From positions 1,798,001-1,862,000 of the forward strand of contig OZ220675.1 in NCBI GenBank assembly GCA_965116325.1: a stretch of 64,000 bases of DNA, written 5' to 3'. Shown in pieces: positions 16,674 to 24,692 of the stretch (positions are counted from its first letter, which is position 1; every line of letters begins with the position of its first letter). A program made the translations under genes and the position numbers. The DNA is from JAGWBF01 sp965116325 (GTDB lineage: Bacteria; Chloroflexota; Dehalococcoidia; Lucifugimonadales; JAGWBF01). The notes below the pieces were generated by a model. It saw nothing but the letters and a program-made list of their open reading frames with translations, made no database searches and had not been told where the DNA came from.

Positions 16674-17867
16674 ATGATGGTGAAGAAGTACATGGGCTAT
16701 AAATCACTGCCCATCCTGGTGTTCCTCGTCTTGAGTTTGCTGCTTGCGGCTGCGGCCTGCTCGTCGGAGCAGGAACCGACTATGTCCGAAGATTGCGAAG
16801 CCCCCGAGGCAACCACCGAGGTGGCTGCTGGCCCTGAAGCCCCCGAGCTTACCGGCATCACAGGCTGGCTGAATACGGAGCCCCTTACCATCGAGAGCCT
16901 TAGGGGCCAGGTGGTGCTGGTGGACTTCTGGACCTACACCTGCGTCAACTGCATCCGTACCTTCCCGTACCTTAGGGAATGGAACGCCCGGTACTCGGAT
17001 GCGGGACTGGTAATCCTTGGGGTCCACACGCCGGAGTTCGAGTTCGAAAAGAACATTGAGAACGTGCGCGATGCGGCCTCCGAGCACGCCATCGTGTGGC
17101 CCATCCCCCAGGACAATGACTACGGCACCTTCAGGGCTTTCGACAACCGCTACTGGCCCGCCAAGTACCTGATCGACAAGGACGGGATCATCCGCTACAC
17201 CCACTTCGGTGAGGGAGCCTACGCCGAGACCGAAGAGATGATCCGAATGCTGCTGCTGGAGGCGGGGAACGACCTGTGCGCCATTAGTGACTCCCTTCCC
17301 TCGGACCAGACCTATGACGCCTCGTTTACCCGTGGCATAAACAGGCAGACCAGGGAGCTCTACGCGGGCACCAGCAGGGGTCAGAGCGATGTGTTCTACG
17401 GCGGCGGGGGCTATGTGTTCAACAAGAACTTCTACAGGGAAACGGATGTAACCCAGATATATGAAGACCCGGGGGAGTACAGGAACGACCTGATCTACCT
17501 GGAAGGCTCATGGCACAACGGCCGTGAATCCCTCAGGCACGGCCGGGAGACCCAGGACTACGAGGACTACATGATGATCCGGTTCTCCGCCCTGAGCGTC
17601 AACGCCGTAATCAAGCCCGACGAGGCCGACCCAGTGCCCTACAAGGTGCTGGTCACCCTGGATGGCGAATACATGACCGACGACAACAAGGGCCAGGATG
17701 TGGTCATAGAAGACGACGGACGCAGCTTCCTGGTCATAGATGAGCCCAGGTTGTACGCCATAGTCGAAGCGCCCACCTTCGACACCTACGACCTGAAGCT
17801 AAGCTCCAACTCCCCCGACTTCGACCTGTATGCCTTCACCTTCGGGGTGTACGAGTCAGGTATCTAA
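16674..17867 (+). CDS. Thioredoxin-domain lipoprotein, DipZ-C-terminus-like
   Basis: Exported lipoprotein of 397 residues with lipobox LAAAAC (Cys29). Residues about 60-200 form a TlpA/DipZ-type thioredoxin fold with the redox motif TCVNCIR (Cys90, Cys93), WTYTC before it and the cis-Pro region YWPAKYLIDKDG. Residues about 210-397 resemble the beta-sandwich that follows thioredoxin in DipZ proteins. It probably acts as an extracytoplasmic thiol reductase or oxidase; the CcdA-like membrane partner found in DipZ is missing here. The next gene, 4 bases downstream, is a second thioredoxin-fold lipoprotein. Confidence 0.85.
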   Translation: MMVKKYMGYKSLPILVFLVLSLLLAAAACSSEQEPTMSEDCEAPEATTEVAAGPEAPELTGITGWLNTEPLTIESLRGQVVLVDFWTYTCVNCIRTFPYLREWNARYSDAGLVILGVHTPEFEFEKNIENVRDAASEHAIVWPIPQDNDYGTFRAFDNRYWPAKYLIDKDGIIRYTHFGEGAYAETEEMIRMLLLEAGNDLCAISDSLPSDQTYDASFTRGINRQTRELYAGTSRGQSDVFYGGGGYVFNKNFYRETDVTQIYEDPGEYRNDLIYLEGSWHNGRESLRHGRETQDYEDYMMIRFSALSVNAVIKPDEADPVPYKVLVTLDGEYMTDDNKGQDVVIEDDGRSFLVIDEPRLYAIVEAPTFDTYDLKLSSNSPDFDLYAFTFGVYESGI

Positions 17868-17871
17868 CCCC

Positions 17872-18807
17872 ATGAAAGCCTTGCATCTCCCCATAGCCCT
17901 CGCAATCCTGGCCGTCCTCATTGGCGCCCTGGCTTGCTCGTCCAGCGGAGATGGGAGCGGGGGCTCCGACGCGCCTCCGGGAATGCTGGAGGAGCCCATC
18001 CTGGTTAGGGGCCCTGAAACCCCTGAGGGCCTGCAGCTCATATTCGCCACTCCCGACCTGGGGCTGGGCGCCAACCGCATCGGCTTCGTGGTCACTTCGT
18101 CGCAGGGGGTAGTGGGCCTGCCCGAAGTAGAGGTAACCTCCTTCTTCTATCCCTCGGAGGATGGACCTGGAGAGGAGAAGGAGAGGGTCAGCGCTGTGTT
18201 CCGGCCATGGCCCTTCGGTACCCGGGGACTCCACACAACGGAGCTTAACTTCGATACTGTCGGGGACTGGGGCATAGAGGTTGATATTCCTGGGCCCGAG
18301 GGATTGGGAGGCACCCCCACCCTGAGATTTCCCGTCGCCGAGGTCCCTATGGCCGTCGATGTGGGGAGCATGGCTGTGAGGAGCGATAGCAAGACGCTGG
18401 CCGATGTGGATGATATCGGTGAGCTGACCACGGGCACCCTGCAAGATGAGGACCTGTACCAGCTTACCATCGCAGAAGCTGTAGACAACGAATTGCCGAC
18501 GGTCGTGGTCATGGCCAGCCCTGCCTTCTGCACCAATGCGGTCTGCGGCCCGCAGGATGATGTGCTGCATGAGCTGAAGGAGAATTTCAAGGGACAAGCA
18601 AATTTCATCCACGTGGACCTGTACGACAACCCCCACGAAATAAAGGGCGACCTGGACCTGGCCGTGCTTTCTCCGACGGTGCTGGAGTGGGGCTTGCCCA
18701 GCACAGAATGGACCTTTGTTATTGACAGGGGAGGTATTGTGACCGGCCGCTTCGAGGGCTTCGCCACCCTCGATGAGCTGACCATGGCCCTGGAAGAGGT
18801 CCTTTAG
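17872..18807 (+). CDS. Lipoprotein with C-terminal thioredoxin-like domain
   Basis: Lipoprotein of 311 residues with signal peptide and lipobox GALAC (Cys22), a Gly/Ser linker, an N-terminal beta-rich domain (about 40-170) and a C-terminal thioredoxin-like part (about 195-311). The latter has FCTNAVCGPQ, with Cys220 and Cys225 separated by four residues instead of two, then DLYDNP and a TWTFVIDRGG-like strand (TEWTFVIDRGGIV). A CxxxxC spacing is not the standard redox motif. It starts 4 bases after the previous gene, so the pair forms one operon and may work on the same exported substrate. No specific family name can be given. Confidence 0.75.
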   Translation: MKALHLPIALAILAVLIGALACSSSGDGSGGSDAPPGMLEEPILVRGPETPEGLQLIFATPDLGLGANRIGFVVTSSQGVVGLPEVEVTSFFYPSEDGPGEEKERVSAVFRPWPFGTRGLHTTELNFDTVGDWGIEVDIPGPEGLGGTPTLRFPVAEVPMAVDVGSMAVRSDSKTLADVDDIGELTTGTLQDEDLYQLTIAEAVDNELPTVVVMASPAFCTNAVCGPQDDVLHELKENFKGQANFIHVDLYDNPHEIKGDLDLAVLSPTVLEWGLPSTEWTFVIDRGGIVTGRFEGFATLDELTMALEEVL

Positions 18808-18840
18808 CCGGGACCGTCTATCAACGTCGCGGAGGCTGAA

Positions 18841-19644
18841 ATGGAAGTGCGGGAGATGGGCGGTACCGGCGTTCTCCTCCCCGAGGTGGGCATCGGCACC
18901 TGGAAATACAGCGGGGGGGTCGAGCCTATCCAACGCGCCATCGCTATGGGCGCTACCCACGTGGACACTGCCGAGATGTACGGCACCGAGGATGTGGTTG
19001 GGCAGGCCCTGAAGGGACGACGGGACCAGGTGTTCCTGGCAACTAAGGTCTCTGGCAACCATCTCCAATACGACCAGGTGATGTCCGCCGCCGATGCCAG
19101 CCTGGCTCGTTTGGGGGTGGACCACATCGATATGTACATAGTCCACTGGCCAAACGCCCGCGTTCCCATCGCAGAGACCATGGGGGCCATGGAAGACCTG
19201 GTGGAGCAGGGGAAGGTGCGCCACATAGGCGTCAGCAACTTCTCTGTCCGGGAGCTGACGGAAGCCCAGAACGCCATGACGAAGCACCGGATCGTGAGCA
19301 ACCAGGTGCTGTACAACTTGAGGGAGCGGCGCATCGAACGGGACCTGATCCCCTACTGCCAGGAGACGGGCGTGACCGTCGTTGCATACACTCCCCTGGA
19401 CAGCGGGGCCCTTGCCGACAAGCCCCTGCTCAGGGGTAGGCAGGGTGTTCAAGTGCTTGAAAAGATCGCTGGGGAAGTTGGGAAGACCAAGGCCCAGGTT
19501 GCCCTAAACTGGTGCCTCTCCAGGGACAACGTGATCACCATACCCAAGGCCAACCGGATGGAGCACGTTGAGGAGAACTGCGGCGCATCGGGCTGGATGC
19601 TCAGCAGCGAGCAGGTGCGCATGCTGGACGAAGCCTTCCGGTAG
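18841..19644 (+). CDS. Aldo/keto reductase
   Basis: NADPH-dependent aldo/keto reductase of 267 residues. The catalytic tetrad is visible: Asp and Tyr in HVDTAEMYG, Lys in FLATKVSG, His in IVHWPN. The TIM-barrel segments VRHIGVSNF and IPKANRMEHVEEN bind the cofactor. GGAGG lies 5 bases before the ATG. It precedes two LLM oxidoreductases and may belong to the same redox cluster; the 14-base gap to the next gene suggests co-transcription. Confidence 0.92.
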   Translation: MEVREMGGTGVLLPEVGIGTWKYSGGVEPIQRAIAMGATHVDTAEMYGTEDVVGQALKGRRDQVFLATKVSGNHLQYDQVMSAADASLARLGVDHIDMYIVHWPNARVPIAETMGAMEDLVEQGKVRHIGVSNFSVRELTEAQNAMTKHRIVSNQVLYNLRERRIERDLIPYCQETGVTVVAYTPLDSGALADKPLLRGRQGVQVLEKIAGEVGKTKAQVALNWCLSRDNVITIPKANRMEHVEENCGASGWMLSSEQVRMLDEAFR

Positions 19645-19658
19645 GCGGTCCCCAGGCC

Positions 19659-20606
19659 ATGGCAGACGGCCCCGCAATAAAGTACATGGTGCGGGTGCAC
19701 CACGCCGGCTACACCTACGAAGACCTGCGGCGAATCTGGACGGCCTCGGATAGCTTGGGCTACTACGGGGCCTCCCTCTATGATCTGCTTAACGCTCCGG
19801 TCCTCGAGTGCTGGGCGGCCCTCAGCGCCCTGGCGGCCGAAACCCGGCATATTCGCCTGATGCCCCTGGTGCTGGCGGTGCTGTACCGCAACCCCGGCCT
19901 GCTGGCCAAGATGGCCGCAACCCTGGACGTGATCAGCGGAGGCCGGGTGGAGCTGGGACTAGGGGCCGGCGGTGATGGCAGAGACCACCGGGCTTACGGC
20001 ATTTCCTTCCCCGGCACACCCCGCAGGGTGGAGATGCTGGAAGAGGCTGTAGAGGCTATCAAGGGACTCTGGTCTTCCCCGGTATTCAGCTATGCTGGTA
20101 ACTTCTACCGGCTCGACGACGCCATATGTGAACCGCGTCCCCTGCAGACCCCGCGCCCCCCGGTTCTCATTGGCGGCCATGGCCGGACTCACCTTCTGCG
20201 CGCCGTGGCGTGGCACGCCGATGTGTGCAACATGGGATTCGAGATGAGCGTTGCCGAACATAGATCGATGCTGGAGGTTCTGGAGGAGCATTGCAGGCAG
20301 GTAGGCCGGGACATGGGAGAGATAGAGGTCAGCCACAACACCAGGGTGAAGATAGCAGCCACCGAAGGTGGGGTGGGTCGCATGATGGAGCAGGGCGCCC
20401 GGGCCGCAGGCATGTCGGTCGACAGGTACCGGCGGTCGCTGGATAACGCCATCGTAGGCACGCCGGAGCAGTGCGCCGCCAAGATCCAGACCTACGTAGA
20501 TGCCGGCATAACCCGGTTCTTCCTGATTTTCCCCGACCCCATTCCTACGGACACCCTGGAGCTGTTCGCCTCCACGGTGATGCCGGAGGTGTCCTCGGCA
20601 GGCTAG
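19659..20606 (+). CDS. LLM class flavin/F420-dependent oxidoreductase
   Basis: Luciferase-like TIM-barrel protein of 315 residues. Characteristic segments are RHIRLMPLVL, LDVISGGRVELGLGAGG, PRRVEMLEEAVEAIKGLW and PPVLIGGHG. Such enzymes use either FMN with oxygen or coenzyme F420; the neighbouring F420 reductase gene at 23238 favours F420. No strong ribosome binding site is seen at the ATG. The substrate is unknown. Confidence 0.86.
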   Translation: MADGPAIKYMVRVHHAGYTYEDLRRIWTASDSLGYYGASLYDLLNAPVLECWAALSALAAETRHIRLMPLVLAVLYRNPGLLAKMAATLDVISGGRVELGLGAGGDGRDHRAYGISFPGTPRRVEMLEEAVEAIKGLWSSPVFSYAGNFYRLDDAICEPRPLQTPRPPVLIGGHGRTHLLRAVAWHADVCNMGFEMSVAEHRSMLEVLEEHCRQVGRDMGEIEVSHNTRVKIAATEGGVGRMMEQGARAAGMSVDRYRRSLDNAIVGTPEQCAAKIQTYVDAGITRFFLIFPDPIPTDTLELFASTVMPEVSSAG

Positions 20607-20607
20607 T

Positions 20608-20636
20608 TTGACAATGCAGGGGTAGATGGCTAGGCT
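20608..20636 (+). promoter_or_regulatory. Candidate promoter before the second LLM gene
   Basis: Perfect TTGACA (20608-20613), 17-base spacer, TAGGCT (20631-20636), 29 bases upstream of the ATG at 20665. The -10 is only a partial match. Confidence 0.45.
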
Positions 20637-20664
20637 AGCCTTGTCTCAAGCCAAGGAGGAAGCG

Positions 20665-21693
20665 ATGGATTTCGGGCTGTTTGCTGAATTCTTCCTGAGG
20701 CAGGGGATGACCCAGCACGAAGCCTTCCAGGAGTCCATGTCCCAGATCGACATGGCCGAGGAGTCAGGCTTGGACTCGGTGTGGCTTGCCGAACACCACT
20801 TCGACCCCGCCCGTTCCGTGCTGTCGTCTCCCATACCTATGGCCAGCGCCATAGCCTCCCGCACCAAGCGTATCAGGATCGGACTGGCTGTGCAGGTGCT
20901 CCCCCTCACCAACCCCATCAGGGTGGCCGAAGAGGCCGCCACCGTCGACCACATCAGCCAGGGGCGCTTCGACCTTGGAGTGGGACGGTCGGGGATCAGG
21001 CGCTCTTACGATGGCTACAACCTGGACTTCCAGGGCGCCCGTGCCACCTTCAGGGAAGCCCTGGACGTCATCATGAAGGCTTGGGACAGCGATGTCCTGG
21101 AGCACGACGGCGAGCATTTCCACTTCCACGGGATAAACGTTGTCCCGAAACCCTTCCAGAAGCCCCACCCGCCGGTATGGGTCGCCGCCGCCAGCCCGGA
21201 CACCTATCCTGTCATGGGCGCCTTAGGCCATCCCATCTTCGTGAGCATCATCGCCGGCATGGAGCGGGTGGTGGACCGGGTGAAGGAGTACCAGAAGGCG
21301 TGGAGCGAAGCCGGGCACCCCGGGGTTGGCCCCGTGAGCCTTCGCATCCCCACCTACGTAGCGGAAACGACTGCCCAAGCCCGCAACGAGCCGGAAGCCA
21401 GCACTAAGCGGGGAATAGAGTACGCAGCCACTGAGCTGGCCGACTCGGCCACCAGCCCCGAGCTGGCGGAGCGGTTCCGCCAGGTGGGGCGCACACCTTA
21501 CGATGAGGTGCTGAAGGATCGGCTGATGTACGGCACGCCCGAGGCAGTCGTGGACCGCCTCAACATGTACCGGGACCTATTGGGCATATCCGGCGTGGTG
21601 CTGGAAACCAACTACGGCGGGCAGATACCTGCGGACAAGCTCGACAAGTCCCTGCGTCTCATCGCCGACAAGGTGATGCCCGCCTTTCGTTAG
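20665..21693 (+). CDS. LLM class flavin-dependent oxidoreductase
   Basis: Bacterial luciferase-like monooxygenase of 342 residues, a different subgroup from the preceding gene. It begins MDFGLFAEFF and has LDSVWLAEHHFDP, RIRIGLAVQVLPLTNPIRVAEEAATVD-type strands, GRFDLGVGRSG and PHPPVWVAAASPDTY. ATG at 20665 has AGGAGG 4 bases upstream, while the ORF open from 20626 has none. Likely oxidises a small organic compound with FMNH2 and oxygen. The gene ends just before a convergent MmgE/PrpD gene. Confidence 0.88.
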   Translation: MDFGLFAEFFLRQGMTQHEAFQESMSQIDMAEESGLDSVWLAEHHFDPARSVLSSPIPMASAIASRTKRIRIGLAVQVLPLTNPIRVAEEAATVDHISQGRFDLGVGRSGIRRSYDGYNLDFQGARATFREALDVIMKAWDSDVLEHDGEHFHFHGINVVPKPFQKPHPPVWVAAASPDTYPVMGALGHPIFVSIIAGMERVVDRVKEYQKAWSEAGHPGVGPVSLRIPTYVAETTAQARNEPEASTKRGIEYAATELADSATSPELAERFRQVGRTPYDEVLKDRLMYGTPEAVVDRLNMYRDLLGISGVVLETNYGGQIPADKLDKSLRLIADKVMPAFR

Positions 21694-21706
21694 AGCCGGT
21701 TTTCCC

Positions 21707-23065
21707 CTAGGACACCAGGGTCTTCACAGCCTGGCTGATGTCGGCTATCTCCTCCATGGGAGCCCAGGTGTCCACCGCAGTGCTGACCTGGTCGGGAGAC
21801 AATGCCAGCCCGGCGTTGAACCTGAATTTGCCCAGGACGTTCTCGAATCCCCAGGGGTTCTTGTACCCACCCAGGATCATGTCCCTGGGCGTGGTGTGCT
21901 CCAGCACCCGTCCGTCCTTCAGGTGGATGGTCACCGGTGTGCCGCCCAGGAAGTCGCCCGAGCCCTGCTCCCACTTGGCCTGCACGTTCAGGCGCACCTT
22001 GTCCATGGTGTCCTTGACGGTGGTGTTGGCGATCCTGTCGGGGGTGAAGGTGTCGATTGCCACCTCGCCGTCGACCAGCGCAGAGGCTGTGTTGTACAGG
22101 GCGCTAAACTTGCCTTTCAGCTCATCGTCGGGCTCGGTGTACAGCATCACCACCGACATGTAGGACTGGCCCACCTCCACCGACTCCACATCTTCGTAGT
22201 TGAACTTGTGCTCCCGCATCAGGCTGAAGATGCTGTCCAGCATTCCGTGGTTACCGCCGCAGCAAGGGTACTTCTTGATGATCAGGGATTCGGCGGTGCG
22301 GTATGGGTTGCCCAGGTTGTCGGCCATCTGGTTGAGGTCATATATGCCTTCACCGATGATTGTGTTGGCGAACCCCAGGGGGTGCTCGAATATCTGGTCG
22401 CCCGCCGTCATACCCATACTTGCGAGCTGGGCGGCCATGAGTCCGTCCCTGGAAGCCAGCCCGGCATGCAGGGGCTTGGTCATGGTGCCGAAGTTATGGA
22501 TCAGCCCTCCAGCCATGGAACCAGCGATGCCCAGGGCGGTGGTGGTGGTGTCCTGGTCCAGGTCCATCAGCTTGGAGCAGGCGGCTGCCGAAGATATGCG
22601 TCCGATGACTGCGGTGCTGTGGAACCCGCGGGCCATCTGGTTGTACTTGGTGGTCTGCTGGAGGGTTACCCCCAGCTCCACGCCGGTTACGTAGGCTTCC
22701 AGCACATCCCTCCCCGATGACCCCAGCTTTTCGCCGAGGGCCAGCAGGGGCGGGAAAGTTACGACGGTGGGGTGGCCGAAGCCTCCGAAGTCGTCGTAGT
22801 CCAGAGCGTGGCCCATGGTGCCGTTGGCCAGGGCTGTATTGGACAGTGATGAGCGCATGCCCGAACCAAGGAGCGTGGCCTCGGGGGACCCTCCCTGCTC
22901 GGTGATGTACTTCTGGACGATCTGGCCCACCGGCTGCACCGAGCCTGCCAGGATCACTCCCAGGCAGTCGAAGCAGGACTGCTTGGCCACCTCGATCACC
23001 TCGGGGGGGATGTCCTCATAGGACGTTTCAACGATCCACTTGGCTATCTTTTCCGTTGCGCCCAT
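21707..23065 (-). CDS. MmgE/PrpD family protein
   Basis: Protein of 452 residues matching the MmgE/PrpD family, which includes 2-methylcitrate dehydratase and cis-aconitate decarboxylase. Supporting segments are DCLGVILAGS near the N terminus, NGTMGHALDYDDFGG, FHSTAVIGRISSAAA, GLIHNFGTMTKPLHAG and KKYPCCGGNHG. The exact reaction is not certain; no prpB or prpC is nearby. ATG at 23065 has AGGAGG 8 bases upstream; two in-frame ATGs upstream (23086, 23104) are less likely. A hairpin with arms at 23094-23102 and 23111-23120 lies in the leader. Confidence 0.9.
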   Translation of the reverse strand: MGATEKIAKWIVETSYEDIPPEVIEVAKQSCFDCLGVILAGSVQPVGQIVQKYITEQGGSPEATLLGSGMRSSLSNTALANGTMGHALDYDDFGGFGHPTVVTFPPLLALGEKLGSSGRDVLEAYVTGVELGVTLQQTTKYNQMARGFHSTAVIGRISSAAACSKLMDLDQDTTTTALGIAGSMAGGLIHNFGTMTKPLHAGLASRDGLMAAQLASMGMTAGDQIFEHPLGFANTIIGEGIYDLNQMADNLGNPYRTAESLIIKKYPCCGGNHGMLDSIFSLMREHKFNYEDVESVEVGQSYMSVVMLYTEPDDELKGKFSALYNTASALVDGEVAIDTFTPDRIANTTVKDTMDKVRLNVQAKWEQGSGDFLGGTPVTIHLKDGRVLEHTTPRDMILGGYKNPWGFENVLGKFRFNAGLALSPDQVSTAVDTWAPMEEIADISQAVKTLVS

Positions 23066-23143
23066 CTTGCCAGCCTCCTTACGCATCTTTCTCCCGGTCC
23101 CCACAAATACGGGGAACCGGTACGGGGGTGGTTAGGTGGATTC

Positions 23144-23171
23144 ATTATATATCCAGTTCGAGCTTAGGCAA
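23144..23171 (-). promoter_or_regulatory. Candidate promoter for the MmgE/PrpD gene
   Basis: Minus-strand TTGCCT (23171-23166), 16-base spacer, perfect TATAAT (23149-23144). It is 79 bases upstream of the ATG, leaving room for the leader hairpin at 23094-23120. Confidence 0.5.
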
Positions 23172-23237
23172 GGGGCCTTTCGGGAAAGGGGTCAGGCGGG
23201 TATATTGAAGGGCGATCATCGTTGGAAGGACTGGACT

Positions 23238-23885
23238 ATGCTGGCTTTTCTAGGCGGGACGGGACCTGAAGGCAAGGGCTTGGCCCTGAGATACGCATTG
23301 GCGGGCGAGGAGGTTGTCATCGGCTCCCGGGACGCTGGGAGGGCGAGGGAGGCGGCCGAATCGCTGCTGGAGCTGGCCCCGGGTTCGTCCATAACCGGGG
23401 ATGTGAACGAGGCGGCTGCGGCCGCAGCAAGCGCCATATTCGTGACTGTGCCCTACGAGGGGCAACGGGCGCTCCTGGAGAACCTGGCGCCTGTCCTGGC
23501 GGGCAAACTGGTGGTCACGGCGGTTGCTCCCATGTCCTTCATCAGGGGCCGGGGGGCTGTGGCGGTGGATGTGGATGACGGATCGGCTGCCCAGGAGGCG
23601 CAGAACATCCTGGGGGACTCCCAAGTGGTCGCCGCCTTCCAGAACATCAGTGCCGTCAAGCTCATGGACCCGGCCATCGAGATGGAAGGGGATGTGGTAG
23701 TGTGCTCGGACCACAGCGAAGCCCGGGAGCAGGTCATTGGGCTAGTGTCCAAGGTCCCCAACCTCCGGGGTGTGGACGGAGGCGCCCTTTCCAACGCCAA
23801 GTACGTGGAGCAGCTTACGACGCTGTTGGTGAACATCAACCGCATCTACAAGACCCAGTCCATGGTCAAGATCGTCGGCGTGTAG
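23238..23885 (+). CDS. npdG: NADPH-dependent F420 reductase-like protein
   Basis: Rossmann-fold protein of 215 residues that transfers hydride between NADPH and coenzyme F420. It begins MLAFLGGTGPEGKGLALRY and has VVIGSRDAGRA, where Ser and Arg would bind the NADPH phosphate, then IFVTVPYEGQ and DVDDGSAAQEAQ. The family is often called NpdG; TMM-type reductases share the fold. ATG at 23238 has GGAAGGA upstream and fits the family start, so the ORF's earlier ATG is rejected. It is the best evidence in this window that the organism makes F420. Confidence 0.84.
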   Translation: MLAFLGGTGPEGKGLALRYALAGEEVVIGSRDAGRAREAAESLLELAPGSSITGDVNEAAAAAASAIFVTVPYEGQRALLENLAPVLAGKLVVTAVAPMSFIRGRGAVAVDVDDGSAAQEAQNILGDSQVVAAFQNISAVKLMDPAIEMEGDVVVCSDHSEAREQVIGLVSKVPNLRGVDGGALSNAKYVEQLTTLLVNINRIYKTQSMVKIVGV

Positions 23886-23955
23886 CCCGGCTACGTTGGG
23901 TTGTCGTCAGTCCAGCTTCAGGCAGGTCTTTTTCTCAGATACGTTGGCTATGTGT

Positions 23956-23986
23956 AGGGCCCTCTGAGATAATTGCAGAGGGCCCT
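23956..23986 (+). terminator. Perfect hairpin after npdG, possible terminator
   Basis: AGGGCCCTCTG (23956-23966) and CAGAGGGCCCT (23976-23986) form an 11-bp perfect stem with a 9-base loop, followed by TTAATCATTTC, only moderately T-rich. It lies 70 bases after npdG and 25 bases before the next ATG, so it may end the npdG transcript or shape the next leader. Confidence 0.6.
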
Positions 23987-24011
23987 TAATCATTTCGTGA
24001 GTTGGAGGCGC

Positions 24012-24692
24012 ATGGACGCCCGGCTGGGTGAGATATACCGGGAGTACCTTCTGCTGCTGAAGGACGTGGAGGGGGAGTTCAACCGGGTCAGCAGCATGTT
24101 CAAGGAGCGTATGCAGTGCCGCAAGGGGTGCAGCATGTGCTGCAGCCAGCTATTCGGCATCAGCCTTATCGAGGCGGCCTACATCTCCCACGGGGTCAAG
24201 GAGCTGGACATCGATTCGCAGGCGATGATGCGGGACCGGGCAAGGGGCTACCTGGGGGAGATGCTGGGCATTCCGGTGGACGAGAACCAGAGCATAGAGG
24301 AACATGGCGCCCTCGTCGCAACCGCCCTGGAATCCCTGTCAGGAACCAGGCACATCCCCTGCCCAGCCCTTGTGGATGATGCTTGCATCATCTATGATCA
24401 TCGACCCATAATTGCCCGTAAGTGGGGGATTCCAATCTGGAATCCCCGAAAACCCGATGTGCTCCAAGCCTGCGAGCTGAACTTCAAGGCTGGTGAGGCC
24501 ATAGATGCGGAGGGCCTTGTGGAGCCCCAGGTGGAGCTCGAGTACCGATGGCTGATGTTCAAGGGGAAGGTCGGCGAGGACCTGGAGCTGCCTGACGTGG
24601 TGGCAACAGTTGCGTCGGCTGTGATCTTCGACTACGAAAGTGAACTGGAGAGCGCTCTATGGCGGAGGCCGCAAAAAGCTTCCGGCGGATAA
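24012..24692 (+). CDS. YkgJ-type cysteine cluster protein
   Basis: Protein of 226 residues with the Zn/Fe-cluster signature of YkgJ-like proteins: Cys36, Cys40, Cys43 and Cys44 (CRKGCSMCC), then IPCPALVDDACIIYDHRP, where two more Cys and the Tyr-Arg-Pro ending are conserved. It probably binds a metal ion; the biochemical role of the family is not established. GGAGG lies before the ATG. Its last 34 bases overlap the copA start, pointing to coupled expression and a role in metal handling. Confidence 0.8.
   Translation: MDARLGEIYREYLLLLKDVEGEFNRVSSMFKERMQCRKGCSMCCSQLFGISLIEAAYISHGVKELDIDSQAMMRDRARGYLGEMLGIPVDENQSIEEHGALVATALESLSGTRHIPCPALVDDACIIYDHRPIIARKWGIPIWNPRKPDVLQACELNFKAGEAIDAEGLVEPQVELEYRWLMFKGKVGEDLELPDVVATVASAVIFDYESELESALWRRPQKASGG

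Noticed and set aside
17836..19452. 538-codon minus-strand frame spanning two rightward genes
   Set aside because: Same reasons: it is opposite the lipoprotein and aldo/keto reductase genes, both with clear motifs and start sites.
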